Assembly (NCBI RefSeq): GCF_902167145.1
Contig: NC_050104.1
Span: 101,505,849 to 101,569,848 of the forward strand
Origin: Zea mays
Lineage: Eukaryota > Streptophyta > Magnoliopsida > Poales > Poaceae
DNA: 64,000 nt
Direction of reading: 5' to 3'
Within the stretch, counting starts at the first letter, position 1, and each line of letters opens with the position of its first letter. Made by a program: the position numbers and the translations under genes. This document shows, in pieces, positions 42,287-55,020 of this stretch. The notes under the pieces were generated by a model, which saw only the letters and a program-made list of their open reading frames with translations, made no database searches and had not been told where the DNA came from.

Positions 42287-44773
42287 ATGCGGTCGCTCCA
42301 CCTCTCCCCGGCGCCACCAAGGCCGCCCCTCCCGACGCTGAGGCGGCGGCCGGCGCCGAAGCCCCACTTCTCCGCTCCCAGTCGTGGGGCTGCTGTCGGT
42401 GGTACCTCATTCTATTCCGCCGGCCGAATCTCTTTGCCGCGCCACCTCGCCGCCGCGGCTCCAGAGGCTGGGGCGGCGGCATCCGGTCCTCCTGACCCCA
42501 GCCCTCTCTCCGCGGAGGCCGAGGCCGAACGCGCCAAGCTGGCTCAGGTAAGGACAGCCATAGAGTGTTAGTCAAGCGTCCTGGAGTCTGGAGATTGAGA
42601 TTCTTGCAACCACGTGCTCGTTGTTTCTGCCAATTGGGCGACGAGGTTCTCCAGTATTTTGACTATTTGAGTGAGCTAGTAGAGCACATCAGCGAATGCG
42701 CAAGGAAAGAAAATGTAAGCAATGCCGTGGTAGTTTCTTATTCTGCTACTCCTTTGGAGGAAGACAGAAGCAACCAAATGCCTTCTGTGGTCTGGTGTGA
42801 TTGAATGAAGTGGCACACCTTAGCTGCTTAGCATTCGATCAGTATTAACCATATTTGTCATCCTTGATACATTGCCTTAGTCCATTTATCAGAAGAGGTG
42901 TGATATCGTTTAGTTTTACCATATTCAGAAACCACATTTATTAGTTCTACCAAAATCTCATGTAAACTGTGATATCTTTTGTTCATGATTTCTGAAGTTG
43001 TGTTACTGACTTACTGTAACATTTGCCAATATCCATGTGTTAGCTAGAGGTGCTACCTTGTGTTACTTGACTCTTATCCTATAGTAACTTGGTTAAATTG
43101 TCAAGCTTCAAGAGAGTTGTTTCCTAAATAAACTTCGACATGGTGACCTTCAACTTCAAGAGAGTTGTGTTTCCTAGATAAACTTCAACACGGTTACCTT
43201 TCTAAATTTTTAGGCACCCCAGCTATTTTTCTCCATCACCTAGGTACTGGGATCTACCAACAGTCCAACACTCGTGTTAGCTAGGAGGTACCGTCTTCTG
43301 TCACTCGACTGTTAGCATAGAGCGACTTGGTTAAATTGTCAAACTTTAACAGAGTAGTTTCCTAAGTAAACTTTAACATGGTGGTCTTTCTAGATTGTCA
43401 TGCACGTAAGCTATTTTCCTCCATCATATAGTTACTGGGGACTTCCAGAACTCCTGCTCCCAGCATGCATGCTACGATTCCAACACTCGTGTCCCCCCCA
43501 ACGTACATTTACTAAGCACGCTATGATTCTCAAGTATATAGCCAATCAGTGATTACCTTTCTTTTGCAGGTTAGCAAAAAGCTAGAGAAAACAGCACGGC
43601 ATTTCAAGAATGTGGGCACCCTGGGGTTCTGGTCCCAGTTGGTGTGTACGGTCGTTTCGGCCGGGATCCTGTCGTTCTCTGCGGTCGCTACAGGGAATGT
43701 AACAGCTCCCTTCACATTCAGTGCGACTGCGGTTGGCATCGTCGTGGCCTTCATCTGCGTCTTCCGGTCATTTGGTTACATCCGCCTTTCTGAAAGGCTT
43801 AAGAGAACAGCAAACGATCCTTCTAAGGTACTTCTATCGCTTAGAATAGTTGTAGGGCTGCAGCATCATTTTCTTTTTTTTTCTCTATGGAACAAAATGG
43901 TTCTGTTGTGTAGCCTATGGTATTAGCACCATCTTCCACCTGTTTACAGCCGCTTCGTGTGAAAACTTCTACACAATTCTGTTATCTTACTTCTGTGTGG
44001 TGCTCTTGCTAAAATGCTCTGGACACGCTTCCGAGACAAAAAAAAAAAAGAACTAAAATCGTTTTCTCCTCTTTCAGGCTCCTCCACGTGCCGATGTGGT
44101 CAATAATCTGAGAAACAGTATCGTGCTTAACGTTGTTGGAATGGCTGCTGCAGTTCTGGGCCTGCAGGCAACTGTAGGTGCTTTGGTAGGCAAGGCACTG
44201 ACTACCTCATTAGTGCCCTACTACCAGGGGATACCACCTGGACAGAGTCCCGTTCTTGCTTTAGATATCTTCCTTGTTCAGGTATGCCGCTGTTTTTGCC
44301 ATGTGTGTTTAATTTACTGTAAAGAATAGCTTGTGTGGGTGTTTCGTGCCCTTTTTTTCGAATGGGGAAGTTTGTTCTGTGTAGTCAGGCATAGATTATC
44401 TTCACATGAACATTATAACATGGGTTTAGATGCCTAGTTCTCATCAGAAATAAGGCTCTAGGCCTCCATTAGTTTTTAAAATTCGATTTATGTTAATCCA
44501 ATTGGTATTGCTATGTTTGTTTGGCATTTGTTGCAGTCCCGATACTTTATTACTGATACAAGAACGCTCATCGTTTTCTTGCCATTTTATTCCTATCATC
44601 TACAGGCTTCAGCCAACACGATCCTTTCGCATTTCCTTGGGCTATCCAGCTCACTGGAGCTACTACGGTCTGTAACATTGTCTCAGACAGAAGCTGCCCC
44701 AGTGCCAAAACCGCCATTGCGGTCTGTAACATTGTCTCAAACAGAAGCTGCCCCAGTGCCAAAAACGGCATGA
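42287..44773 (+). CDS. TIC21/PIC1-like chloroplast inner-envelope protein (DUF3611 family)
   Basis: Four exons, all phase 0: 42287-42547, 43570-43827, 44078-44281 and 44606-44773, giving 296 aa. Introns are GT-AG with good consensus (CAG|GTAAGG, TTTTGCAG|G, AAG|GTACTT, TTTCAG|G, CAG|GTATGC, CTACAG|G). Exon 1 encodes a Ser/Ala/Pro/Arg-rich, acid-poor N-terminus typical of a plastid transit peptide. Exons 2-4 hold four hydrophobic segments with F-W-S-Q-L-V-C-T-V-V, S-F-G-Y-I-R-L-S-E-R-L, A-P-P-R-A-D-V-V and A-N-T-I-L-S-H-F-L-G-L. This pattern matches TIC21/PIC1, an inner-envelope protein linked to protein import and iron transport. The C-terminus carries an in-frame duplication (44666-44773). 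No frame break is seen; probably functional. Confidence 0.88.
43038..43480 (+). repeat. Tandem duplication inside intron 1 of the TIC21-like gene
   Basis: A unit of about 237 bp starting tgttagctagaggtgctacc at 43038 is followed by a diverged copy starting tgttagctaggaggtacc at 43275. Shared blocks include acttggttaaattgtcaa and cctccatca/ctccatca. Inside the first unit a shorter block (cttcaagagagttg…) is again repeated. It is purely intronic. Confidence 0.7.
44666..44773 (+). repeat. 54-bp in-frame duplication at the C-terminus of the TIC21-like gene
   Basis: The block starting cggtctgtaacattgtctca at 44666 is repeated from 44720 with one change (G/A at the end of that stretch). It doubles an 18-residue segment, R-S-V-T-L-S-Q-T-E-A-A-P-V-P-K-x-x-x, directly before the stop. 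The duplication keeps the frame and the stop codon. Confidence 0.93.
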
Positions 44774-44909
44774 GCGAGCCCGCAAATCCTCCTGACCTGA
44801 AGAGTATATCACCAGTTTTGTTGTTGTTCTCATATTGTAGTCCAATGCGGATCTATTGTATCCATGGATCTCCGCTCGTTTTGAACTACATGAGCTTAAA
44901 ACAATCTAA

Positions 44910-45388
44910 GCGTCTGTTTGGTTGGACTGGGAAAAAAGTTATTGTGGTCGCGTGTTCTGAAAAAAACTGTTGTATGTTGTAAGCTATTAAAAGACTAAAA
45001 ATTATTTGGTAGAAACCACTAAAAGCTCGTTTGGTAGAGCTACACTCCATGATTCTTTAGCTTCTAGAGTTGATTCTCTAGTATAGGTGAATTTATTTGA
45101 CGAAAATTGTTTAACAAATAAGTTGTGAAGTGATTCTTAAGAATTAGAGAGTGATGAGCAGGTTAGAAGTGGTGAGAAACAAGTTTTTTTTTGTTCCCAC
45201 TTTCTAGTACAAAATAAAGATTAAATTCACTAACCTAGAAAGCAAGTCAATAGATGCAGAAAGCAAGTCAATAGATGCTTTCTGCGAGAAATTCAGCTTT
45301 TAAAAAAACTACTTTCTAGGTCTAGCTTTTTTGGTTTTTAACTTTTAGGGGACAAAAACCAAAACTTAAAGCTAAACCAAACACACCC
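44910..45388. mobile_element. Tourist-like MITE 3 downstream of the TIC21-like gene
   Basis: 479 bp flanked by TAA (44907-44909 and 45389-45391). The ends are GCGTCTGTTTGGTT and, as complement of the right end, GGGTGTGTTTGGTT. Internal segments (for example gctcgtttggtagagct near 45026) suggest that a second related element may lie inside it. It sits 137 bp after the stop codon, possibly inside the 3' UTR. Confidence 0.75.
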
Positions 45389-45391
45389 TAA

Positions 45392-45972
45392 ATCCCTACA
45401 AAGTTAACTTTTGAATGACGGCTTCCAAAAGCTGCCTCACAGAACCACCTTTCAGGTTGGAAACCTAAAAGTTTCTTTGCTTTTGAATGACGGCTTCCAA
45501 AAACTCACGTTATGTTGTTTTTTTTACCACAGGGAGCAAGTTTCTTTGCTTGCATCATAAAAATATATCTTACGGAAGGAATTAACGAATTTATAACCAA
45601 AAGATGTGCGGTGCAAATGTGCAATATACACAAAATGAAAGCTTCATTTCCTGTATGCAAACCTTCATTCATTTCATATTGTAAAGCACTGTTTGTTACA
45701 TTCAACTCTGGGTAATGTTGAAAAAACACGGGTTAACAGCCAGTAACCCTCATGGCCTCTACCACTGCCATATGGTCCTAATATATTTCCTAATAAAAGA
45801 TGTACAAGATGAACAAAATCAAACCTTCAACCAAGCAAAAACCGATTGCCCCCGTCAGAACCAGTCTTCGAGAAATAGAAACTCCAGTCAGCGCCTATAT
45901 GCCACGTCAAACATAGCGTAAAATACCACCCTGACCCAGGAACACTGCAGCTGTATCCAACCAAAGAACTCA
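45392..45972. other. Intergenic space between two convergent genes
   Basis: No credible gene. It should contain the 3' UTR of the CCCH gene, which reads toward it on the minus strand. A duplicated phrase, tttgaatgacggcttccaaaa, occurs at about 45411-45431 and 45482-45502. The small open frames here have no motif. Confidence 0.5.
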
Positions 45973-48900
45973 TCAAACTCTTGCCGTTCTCATGATCCGA
46001 AGTGGCTTGATTATCGCGTCATTATTGTCAGCCTGCACCTCGAGATTCCCTAAGTCCAGTTCCATCAGCTGTATGTCATCCGAAGTGTCTGCATCTTCAG
46101 GGACTTCAATACCGGCACCAAGTTCAATGAAGTCAGCAAACTCCTCACCAGAGACTTGCTCTGGTTTCTGTCTCTCATCTTCCTCCAAATAAACTATTCT
46201 TGCTCCACTGCCATGGCCAACGTTTGTCTCAAAATACCGACCCCAACTGTTGTTTTGGACGGTGTCTACTTTGCTTCTCTTGGATTTGCTTTTCTTCTTC
46301 GGGTGATGAAGCTTGCATCTTGATCCTTGTGGGCACTCTCCTGTTGCCTCAAAGACGAGGCATACATAGCTGTGCTTTTTACGACACTGCTCGTAACAGA
46401 GATTGTTTCAAGTCCATGAAAAGATTAGTGATATCCATTCAGAACCGTAAAGGTTCATCTAAGGTCCCAGAAATTTAAAAGATAATACGACCATTGTTTT
46501 AAAGCAGAGACAGCATGCTTTTTCAGATGAAGAATCAACACTATCCAAAAATATAAGGAACTAGAAGGTGTGGATATGTTGACACTACGTGTCCCATAGA
46601 ACATTTCGTGTTGGAACAAATATACAAATAAAGGACTCCAACCTAAATATATTAATTCTGATATAAAATATTGTTCGCTAAAAACCCAATGGAAGCAAGC
46701 TTCATGCCATCTCCATAAGAATTCATGTGCCTACCTACTCTTCGATGCAAGGTGCAGAAAAAAAGTAAACATCTATATAATTCTAGTGATATCATAAATA
46801 CCTCATCACCATCAGCACAATATCCCTTTAAAAAATCTTCACAGACAGGAGCATTCGAGTTCACTTTCACATGCCTATAGGGACAGGCTGTGTTGGTACA
46901 TAGCCCTAATAGTGATGCCAAAACATACATGTAACTATGTAAGCAGGCAGTAAATTACAAAGGATAGTAAGTGACGGTAGCAATGACACTACAAATGAGT
47001 CACCTTGCAGAAAGTAAGAACAATCTGGCATTCTTTCTGGCAGGACCTGCAGGACAGGTACTCATGATGGGAGAAAACAAAGCCATGATCACCAGTAGAA
47101 TAAGGAAGAAATCTTACCTTGTGAGTTAGTTTGCAGCTAGTACTAGAACACAAGCCTTTAAGAAATTTAGTACAAATAACCACTTTAGCTCGGTCATGAA
47201 TGTAGGGACACTTGCCACCAGATTTTTTACACTCGCCGAAGCGGGTGAAGAATTGACAATATTGCCTCTTCTTTGCCAATCGTGTTCTAACAGTGTGCAA
47301 ACTCCATCGAACTTTCTCACTTGCTAGCATGCGGATTACTTTCTTCGGATTTCTGACCAGTTGGTTACCTTTGTTAACACGCACATATCTGCTTACAGAA
47401 AGACAATAAGAGAGAGAGATGTCATGATTCTGTCTGTTATTCTTAACACAAGCTACAATGCAACATGGTGCAAAACATACTCATTGCAAGTTGATGACAC
47501 CCTTGAATCTGAAGATGCTCTGCTTCTGTTTGTTAATTGATTGGCAGCAACTGATGCAGAGTACCGATCTGAAAAACGAAATGGGAATCATGAACCACAA
47601 GTCAAAACTACACAAATCTAGTGAGAAATGGAAACATCAGATATGATCATGCTTATCATGGTGTCGCCTAGTCGCCGCCTAGGCACTTGGGCAGGTCTGC
47701 CGTGTCGCCTAAGCGTCCGCCCAGGCGACACCGTGACTTCGCCGCGTTGCCCCAGCCCATCTAACCCATATCTTATCCCTAATTCCCCTTCCATCAAACA
47801 GCGCCTCCAGTCATCCACTCCCCATCCAGCCGCGGAGCCGCCAGAGGCCAGCCCCTCCCCTCTGTCCAACAACTTCAACATGGAGGATAGTGCAGCTAGT
47901 AGCCTAGTATACCAGACGATGTTGTCTATAATATGATCCATTCAAGGATGACTATGGCCAACCACCGCCTACTCAACATGATGGTTCTCCAAGTGATCAG
48001 AATAGGGTGGCCTAAATGATATAAACTTAGATATCAATTAGGAGATGGTCTACCACTCTATACCTCATCATGTTTAATTAATTCATTAATTGAGTTTATT
48101 TGTTTGATTATGTCATTTTGAACTTTTAATTTGTTTGGTTGATATGATCAATGTGGACTTGTCATCTATATTTGTTTGCTATGAAGTATGAACTGTACTC
48201 TTAATCTCTAAATTGCTACTGATTACTAACTACTGATCATCGCCTAATTGGCGCCTAGGCGTCCAGGCACCCAGCTGGTGCCTGGCCTCGCCATGGTGAC
48301 ATGATAACTATGGATACGATAATTAGGAGACTAGGTACTGATAGCTCTAAGAAAGGTAGTTCAAACCAAAGTGTTCCAACATGGAAATGTACATGATCAT
48401 GAAAAATTACTAATTATTCAATTATGAATCTTAAACTGGTATACAAACAGTACATGTCTCACATGTTAGAGTTAGACTTGGCACAAATTGAATTTCAATC
48501 TGGTGCATCAGTAACTCATTAAATTTTAAAGTAAAGAAGCATGAAACTAACAAACGAACAATTTGAACCTTGTTCCTACACGACCTGATCAAATCGATCA
48601 GGCACTTGCCATCTATCTTCATTGTTCAACTCTTTGATGAAAAGAACAGATGAAAAAACCAAAAAAAAAAAGCTCTGCCCTTCCATCTCTTGGATAAATT
48701 GAAATTCATATGAAAAATGGAACAACTGCAATGCATGGAATTACACAGTTACATATCTCATGCATATGATATTTCACTTTATGACCGTCGAAAGATAATG
48801 CATTACCATTCCTTCCCTTGCTACGGAGAGACTGCCGTTTTCTCTTTTCTCTTTTCTTTCTTTCAACTTCAGCAACTGCCTGTGTAGCTTCCTGCAATCA

Positions 48901-51900
48901 AGATTTCAGATTTGCTCATGTTTGATCAAGGAAAACTAGCACAAGGTAGCAGTTTTGTAAAGTAAACAAAATAATGTTCTTGGTGTTGAAAAACATAGCA
49001 ACTAATACTATGCAAGTTACTAATTCTGAAATAACAGTAACAAATGAAACTAGGAAACAAGATAGTCTAGTATATGTTCTCATGACCCTACTAACAGTTT
49101 TAATAAATGTTAACTCTCAAAACAAGGATTCATTAAGAATAATATTTATATTTGAGATCAACCAACAAACTTCAGTTTAGAAGCTTCAAGAGCTAAAAGA
49201 AAATTCCAGTTATATTTAAATCTATCCTCACATGTTTCCATTGAATTCAGCACCTGAATATAATGCAGTGGTGATTAGAACAATAAACTAAATTAACATG
49301 GATTACTCAATATGAGTGATCGGAAAGATTATGCATCTTTGAATTCAATACCTCATTAACCTTTCGAGAATGTTTCTCGAGGGACCTTGACCATTTCAAA
49401 CTTGACCCGCCTATACTTAACACTCCAGATTTCCGAAGAGAGAATCCATCAGTAGAGACAGTGTAAATAGTACTTCTCTTCCTTGTTTGCAATAATTTTC
49501 TGATAAATGATAGAGGATCATGACTTGCTATTAACAAGTTGAATGGAATAAAACAATACAGAATATGGGAAGTTAAGGCAATTCTCGTATTGGTTACCTC
49601 ATTATTCCTATAGAGCTTGTATTCAACAACGAAGAATAACTGCCTCTAAAGTTCTGGCAGAATATTTTTCTTTTCCATGGAAGTATACGAGGTAAGACCT
49701 TCATATGACTAGCTCCCACATAAGATTTCTTTCGAGGATTTTGTCCATTAAGTGTCCATACATGAGAGAAACTTCTGACAGTATTTGTTGTCTGAAGAGC
49801 TGCATTTAGAAATTTTACACAAATAATATTTCAAAATAAATTAGCATTGCTTTATTATCCAAGTACATGCCCTCAGAAAGCAAAGGTCAAGAGGGAAATG
49901 AAAGAAAAGGCTGGCAGTAACGTAGTTTAGAACAAAGATGCTGTCTACACAAAGGTTGAAGACAAGTGATGACCAAATCTTGTAGGAAAAAACAATGTGA
50001 AATCATCAAGGTAACTATAGGGAAAAAAACAGGAGAAAGGTGTTCATGTCTCGAGCTGCAGAAGGTGAAAGAGTAGGATACCAAAAGGAAAGGTCATCTA
50101 TAAGGCTATAACCAGGTGTGCATAGTTTGGCAATAATATCATTCATATTTAATTATTGTTCTCAATTTTTCAATTTAGCTAATGTAAAACTACTGGATTC
50201 ATAGATGTGAAATACATTATATGTAATTTCCAAACAAGTTATAGCATACTTGAGAACGCTGAAATGTTAATTAAATAACAATTTAGTTAAAGGTACAAGG
50301 AACAGCCAAACATGTATTTTATATAGCATTTACCTTTGTGCAGCCTGTCCTTTGCCACAGTGATATTGTTGTTGGAAGATGAAGACATTAGAACTTTACT
50401 CTCACCTGACTTTATATTTTCAGCCTGAAATGTATCTTTTGAACTCGGGGCATCAGAAGTAGAGGGACCCAAAATAATCTGATTTTTCCTTTTCTTGAAA
50501 TAGAGATCAGATGTTGCGGAAGGCTGCAGCAACGTCACTTTATCCAAGGAAATGTTACTCGACTCACCAAGATGCCGCCCCTGTGCAACTAGTTGATTTA
50601 ACTTTGGCCTAACATAAATTGCTTTACCAGCATCAAGGGCTTCAGACTTGTGCAAACTAATAATGCTTAGATTGTCAGCACCTGAGTTAACCTGCCCACT
50701 GGAATCTTCCTTTTCAGTTTCAAGGACCTGTTGCTGCAAATTTTGAGACAATGGCTCCAAAACATTCACAGCACAACTGATGGATTTGGTATGAAGTGGC
50801 AAAGGTGGGGTCTTGGGTCTTTCAACTGAAATATGAGAATGTGCTGCGTCTTTTGAATCGACATTCCTGACAAAGTTCATGCTTCTCCTCATAACAGGCT
50901 TACTCAACTTATTTTGAGAATCTAGACTAGAAGAAGAATGAAGATGATTTCCATTGGCTGGATTTCTAATTAGGGCATTACCCTTGCGGATATAAGAGTT
51001 TTGACTTTTGCTGTTCTTTTTTAATGGCAGTTTAGGGGGTAATCCTGAAGTCTGTGAAACATGCAATGACGAATTAGAAGATGATGCATTGTCACGACGC
51101 CATGTCCTGTTCCTTGCATTCTGGTTTAAGCGAGGGGGCTCTAGCAATGAACCAGGCAAAGCTACCTGTTTAGTAGGTACCTTCAATACTGTGGAGCTTG
51201 CAATATTAATTCGAGGAGGAGATTTTACTACAGAGTTGACTACTGAATCTGACAACGCCTTCTTGCTATCCTCCTTTGGTGCTGATACCTTTTCTGAAGA
51301 ACAGATAGGAAGTAGAGAAGATTTGCATGATTGGTGTTCCTTGTTAGCTTCTGGTACAATGGCTTCAATCCAGGAGGATACCGAATCAGGTGTTGTACTT
51401 GACATGCCCACAGGATCCTCAGTACTTCCATGGTAAGTGTGATCAGAATCAACAGATATCTGAGAAGCTAAGTCTCGACCTGGTACATCAGCAGATTGTG
51501 AAGATAAGAGAATGGGTCTACTAAGATTATCTATAGGTTTACCCACTGTGCAATAACTATATTTATCTAAAACATTTACAGAATTAATAGAAGAACCTGG
51601 GCGAACGATCTCATCATCAACATCCTTATTTCTCTCTTCTGTTGCCAAAAGGACTGCTTGAGGAATACTGATACCACATAGTTTGAGGTTGTGATCCTGG
51701 CCAGACAAAACATCAATACTGCCCCGCTGGTCAATATCCAGCATAATATCATGATCCTGACAGATAACAGGGACACCTTCATCCACAATCTGCTCTAAAC
51801 CTATCCTCCCATTACTAACAGCAGAAGCATTATCCAAGCAGCTGACAGTAAGTGGTAAAGTCAACCAATTCTGACTGCCTGCATTCATTAAGTCATTGCC

Positions 51901-54900
51901 AGATTCACCTTTTCTTTTGACAACATTACCAAATTCTGTCGTTGTCACATCAAATCCTAAGTTTACATCCAATAGGTTATGGTTTTCCTCAGGCTGTCCC
52001 TCACTCTCTGCACTACTGAAATAGATATTATTACCAAGTGTCAAAGCTGTCGGAACAGAATGCTCACTGTTACCAGATACAGATGGTGAATCATGGGAAT
52101 GCAAGGAGAATGGATTGTAGTCAGCAGGCGGGTGGGATCTATGAAGATGTGTCAGTTCGGTTACTTGAGATGAAGTGCTCCTCCCTAGACCATTATTCAG
52201 AGCACCAGAGGAATCCTTCATAGGATCATCACCGAATGATGGCAGAATTGTGCTCTCAGTATTTCTGGATGACTGCAGATCATGGGTATCTGTATCCACT
52301 ACTTCCAGGGGAAGATTTGGCTTATGTAAAGCAGCTTTCGCATCATGAAAATCAACTTGCATGCTTCTATCCTCGGTTCGACCTGGTACAGCAAACTCTG
52401 AAGTGTACAGGATGTTATCTGAAGTCCCAACATTTGTCAAATTTAAATCCATGGGACTATCGCATGCTACATTCAGAGCAAACTTACTACTAACAACTCC
52501 TGTATTAGGAGCTTCGGCACATTCTATTATTTGAAAAGCACTTGGATCCATGGGCATTTGGCTCTCCTTCTGGATATTCTCACCAATACTAATTTCTAAT
52601 GTACTCAAAGCTTTCACATGGTGTGCTTCATTTGGTTCAATTGGTATTCTCCACTCTTTCTCCTGGGTAATCTCATTAACACTTATTTCTGTGGTATTAA
52701 GGGTTCCCCAAGATCCAAAAGGTGCCACATCCGTCTCTCTTGGATTGTTCAGCAGATTGCCTTCTTCCTTACGTGCAACATGAGAAACAGCAGCTTCTGC
52801 TATCTTGGAATTTTCCTCAGGTTGGCCTACAGAAGCAGCACACACTTCACTTGCACCGATCAGAATCATACCCTCCTTTTCATGGTTATCCTTGCTATGA
52901 GTCATGTTAACTTCATCTGTACTAGGACTTATAATGGGATCATTTAGAAGGAAAAGGCCTTCTTCCCTCCTGTCATTCTTACTTCCACAAACTTCTGTTG
53001 CACAATCCTTAGCTCCATTCTCGTAAACAGCACCATTTCCACTCAGGACCTCAGAAACGCCGTTGCCTTCCATGTTCTCCACTTCACAATCATGTGGTTC
53101 CACTGCATCAAGAATCCTTGGGAAATTGCTTCTAACATTCACAAGACCTGAAACAGCCAGAATTTCACCATCTTCATGTTGAGAATTATTGTTCTCACAA
53201 TGAAGGGTAGCATTTTTAAAACTTGAATTGATGACAACCCTATCATCTTCTTTTCCAGGATGTTCAACACCACTTGTATTAAATGTTTTAGTAGATTCAA
53301 TGGCTGAAGATGCATTGCAATCAATGGAACTCACAAAGCTCTTATAATCTTTTCCAGGATGCTTTCTCCGGCCGGCACTTGCTGTACCAAGAGTATCCGT
53401 AGATGCAATGGTTGAAGCAGCATTGCTCTTCCTCAGATTTACCAAATCACTATTTTGTTCCTTCTGGACCTCCACACTGTTAACAACTCCAGCTGTATCA
53501 CTAGTACTGACCAAATTGTGTGCAGAAATAGCATCCTTCTCAAAAGATGATGTTGTGATCTCACCTTCTTCTTTCTCAGAAGCATTTGCATTAGCTTCTT
53601 CTTTTTCAGAGGCATTTACATTAGCATCAATGATGTCCTTTTCTGGGACGGTTGAACTACTAGTTTGTTTATCTTTGGCACCAATCTTCCTAACAATCTT
53701 CTTGATGACAATCTTTTTCACTTTTTTCACACCAGGCCCAGGAAAGGCTGCCAATCTCACACCTGCACTCGTGAAACCTGGTATATTATTGCCAACCTTG
53801 TTAGGCTTCTTACTAACCTTATTAACAGCTCTTTCTCTTTCCTTGTCTTCTGGTGAAGGCTTCACAAGAACCGACGACAGCACCTTCTCAGTTTTCTTTG
53901 CTGCGTTCTTCTTCATTCCTGCACTATCATCACTACCCTTACAATCAGAACTCTTTGCCTTGCAATCCGAAGAAATTACGCTTGCCAATTCCTTTGAAGC
54001 AGACCCAGAGTTTTTGGTCTTGCTCGGCGAAATGTGCACCTCCTTTGGCACCTTGCTTGGAGAAGGCGACGTATGCACTGATGGATTCTCCTCAATCCGA
54101 TGCCACACAGACAATCTCATAGGAACCACCTTCTGTGGGGCTCGCCTAGGCGAGCCAGGCAGCATAGTCGACATGGACATCGGCATCTTACTGTTTCCTT
54201 TACTGTCGCTGTGTGTCACAAAGCCCCCATGGCCGTAACAAGAATAACTAGTTGCCCTATCTACAAAACTATCATCTGGAGGGGGAGAATAGCTAGGGTG
54301 CGGCTGTTGCCTCTTGCGGAGGGGTGGTGGGCCAGAGCTGGATGTGCTCTCCAGGTCAACTGAGTCATGCATGGCGCTGCGGTACCTCTTCCGTGTACCG
54401 GGTGGCGACAGCGACACCTGGTGCTGCTGGGCAGTGTAGCGGCGCTCCTCCTCAGCCTCCTCCCACGAGAGTTGTGGCTGCTGGTGAAGGTGCTGCGGCT
54501 GCTGGTGGTGGTGATGGTAGTGAGACTGCTGCTGGTAGTGATTGTAGTGCGGCTGCTGCTGCTGGTGATGGTGGGGGTGGTGGCTAGGGATGTGGCGGAT
54601 CTCATCGGCGGCGCGAAAGTCATCGCCGCTGTGGCGATGCTGGCGGTATGACTGATGAGGAGGAGGGGAGTTGTGGTACGGCGGTGGGGAGTAGGTTTCC
54701 GGCGGGGGGCGGAGCGGTAGGGCGGCATAGTGGGTGACGTCTTGGCGATGGTGCGGCAGGGGAGGTGGCGGCGGGGGCAGCGGCTGGGGCGGCGGGGGCT
54801 GCTGGTGCACGCGCGGGAGGGGGTGGTGGTGGTGGTGGTCAGGAGTGGAGTACTGGATCGGGCGGGAGTCATACTCGTAGTCATACCTGAAGCGCGCAGG

Positions 54901-55020
54901 GGCAGCGCCGCCGCCGGCTAAGTGGTGGTGGCCGGAGTGCTGATCAAGGTAGTGGTGGCCCGGGTGCGCGGCGCGGCGGTGGTGCGGGTGGTCGAAGTGC
55001 GGGTGCGGGTGCGGGTCCAT
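45973..55020 (-). CDS. Large CCCH zinc-finger protein (At1g21570/C3H7-like), nine exons
   Basis: Exons on the minus strand: 55020-50334, 49799-49598, 49523-49352, 48891-48807, 47568-47481, 47388-47118, 47046-47004, 46905-46802 and 46386-45973. The sum, 6066 nt, is in frame (2021 aa). The start at 55020 has GCCATGG context and comes before any other ATG in the frame. Residues 1-240 are His/Pro/Gln-rich. A Lys-rich NLS-like cluster lies near residues 430-446. A conserved S-Y-I-R-K-G-N motif is near 1340. Five CCCH fingers (C-x7/8-C-x4-6-C-x3-H) span about 1788-1915, and an acidic tail follows. The family is plant-specific in this form and is taken to bind RNA in the nucleus. The exon 3 acceptor (AAG|T at 49524) was chosen because it alone keeps the frame. 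No lesion is seen. Confidence 0.85.
47640..48320. mobile_element. hAT-like inverted-repeat element in an intron of the CCCH gene
   Basis: Between exons 4 and 5 there is a GC-rich segment with many gcctaggc motifs at its left edge (ttatcatggtgtcgcctag, about 47652). The right edge, in complement, reads ttatcatgtcaccatggcg (about 48309). The arms match loosely over 20-60 bp. The middle part is a degenerate open stretch. The shape fits a non-autonomous hAT-type element, but I could not identify an 8-bp target duplication. Confidence 0.5.

Noticed and set aside
42183..42575. Minus-strand frame of 130 codons
   Set aside because: It is the antisense shadow of GC-rich exon 1 of the TIC21-like gene and its 5' flank.
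47618..47941. Overlapping frames of about 100 codons on both strands inside the CCCH gene intron
   Set aside because: They lie in the GC-rich arms of the hAT-like inverted-repeat element and show no domain.
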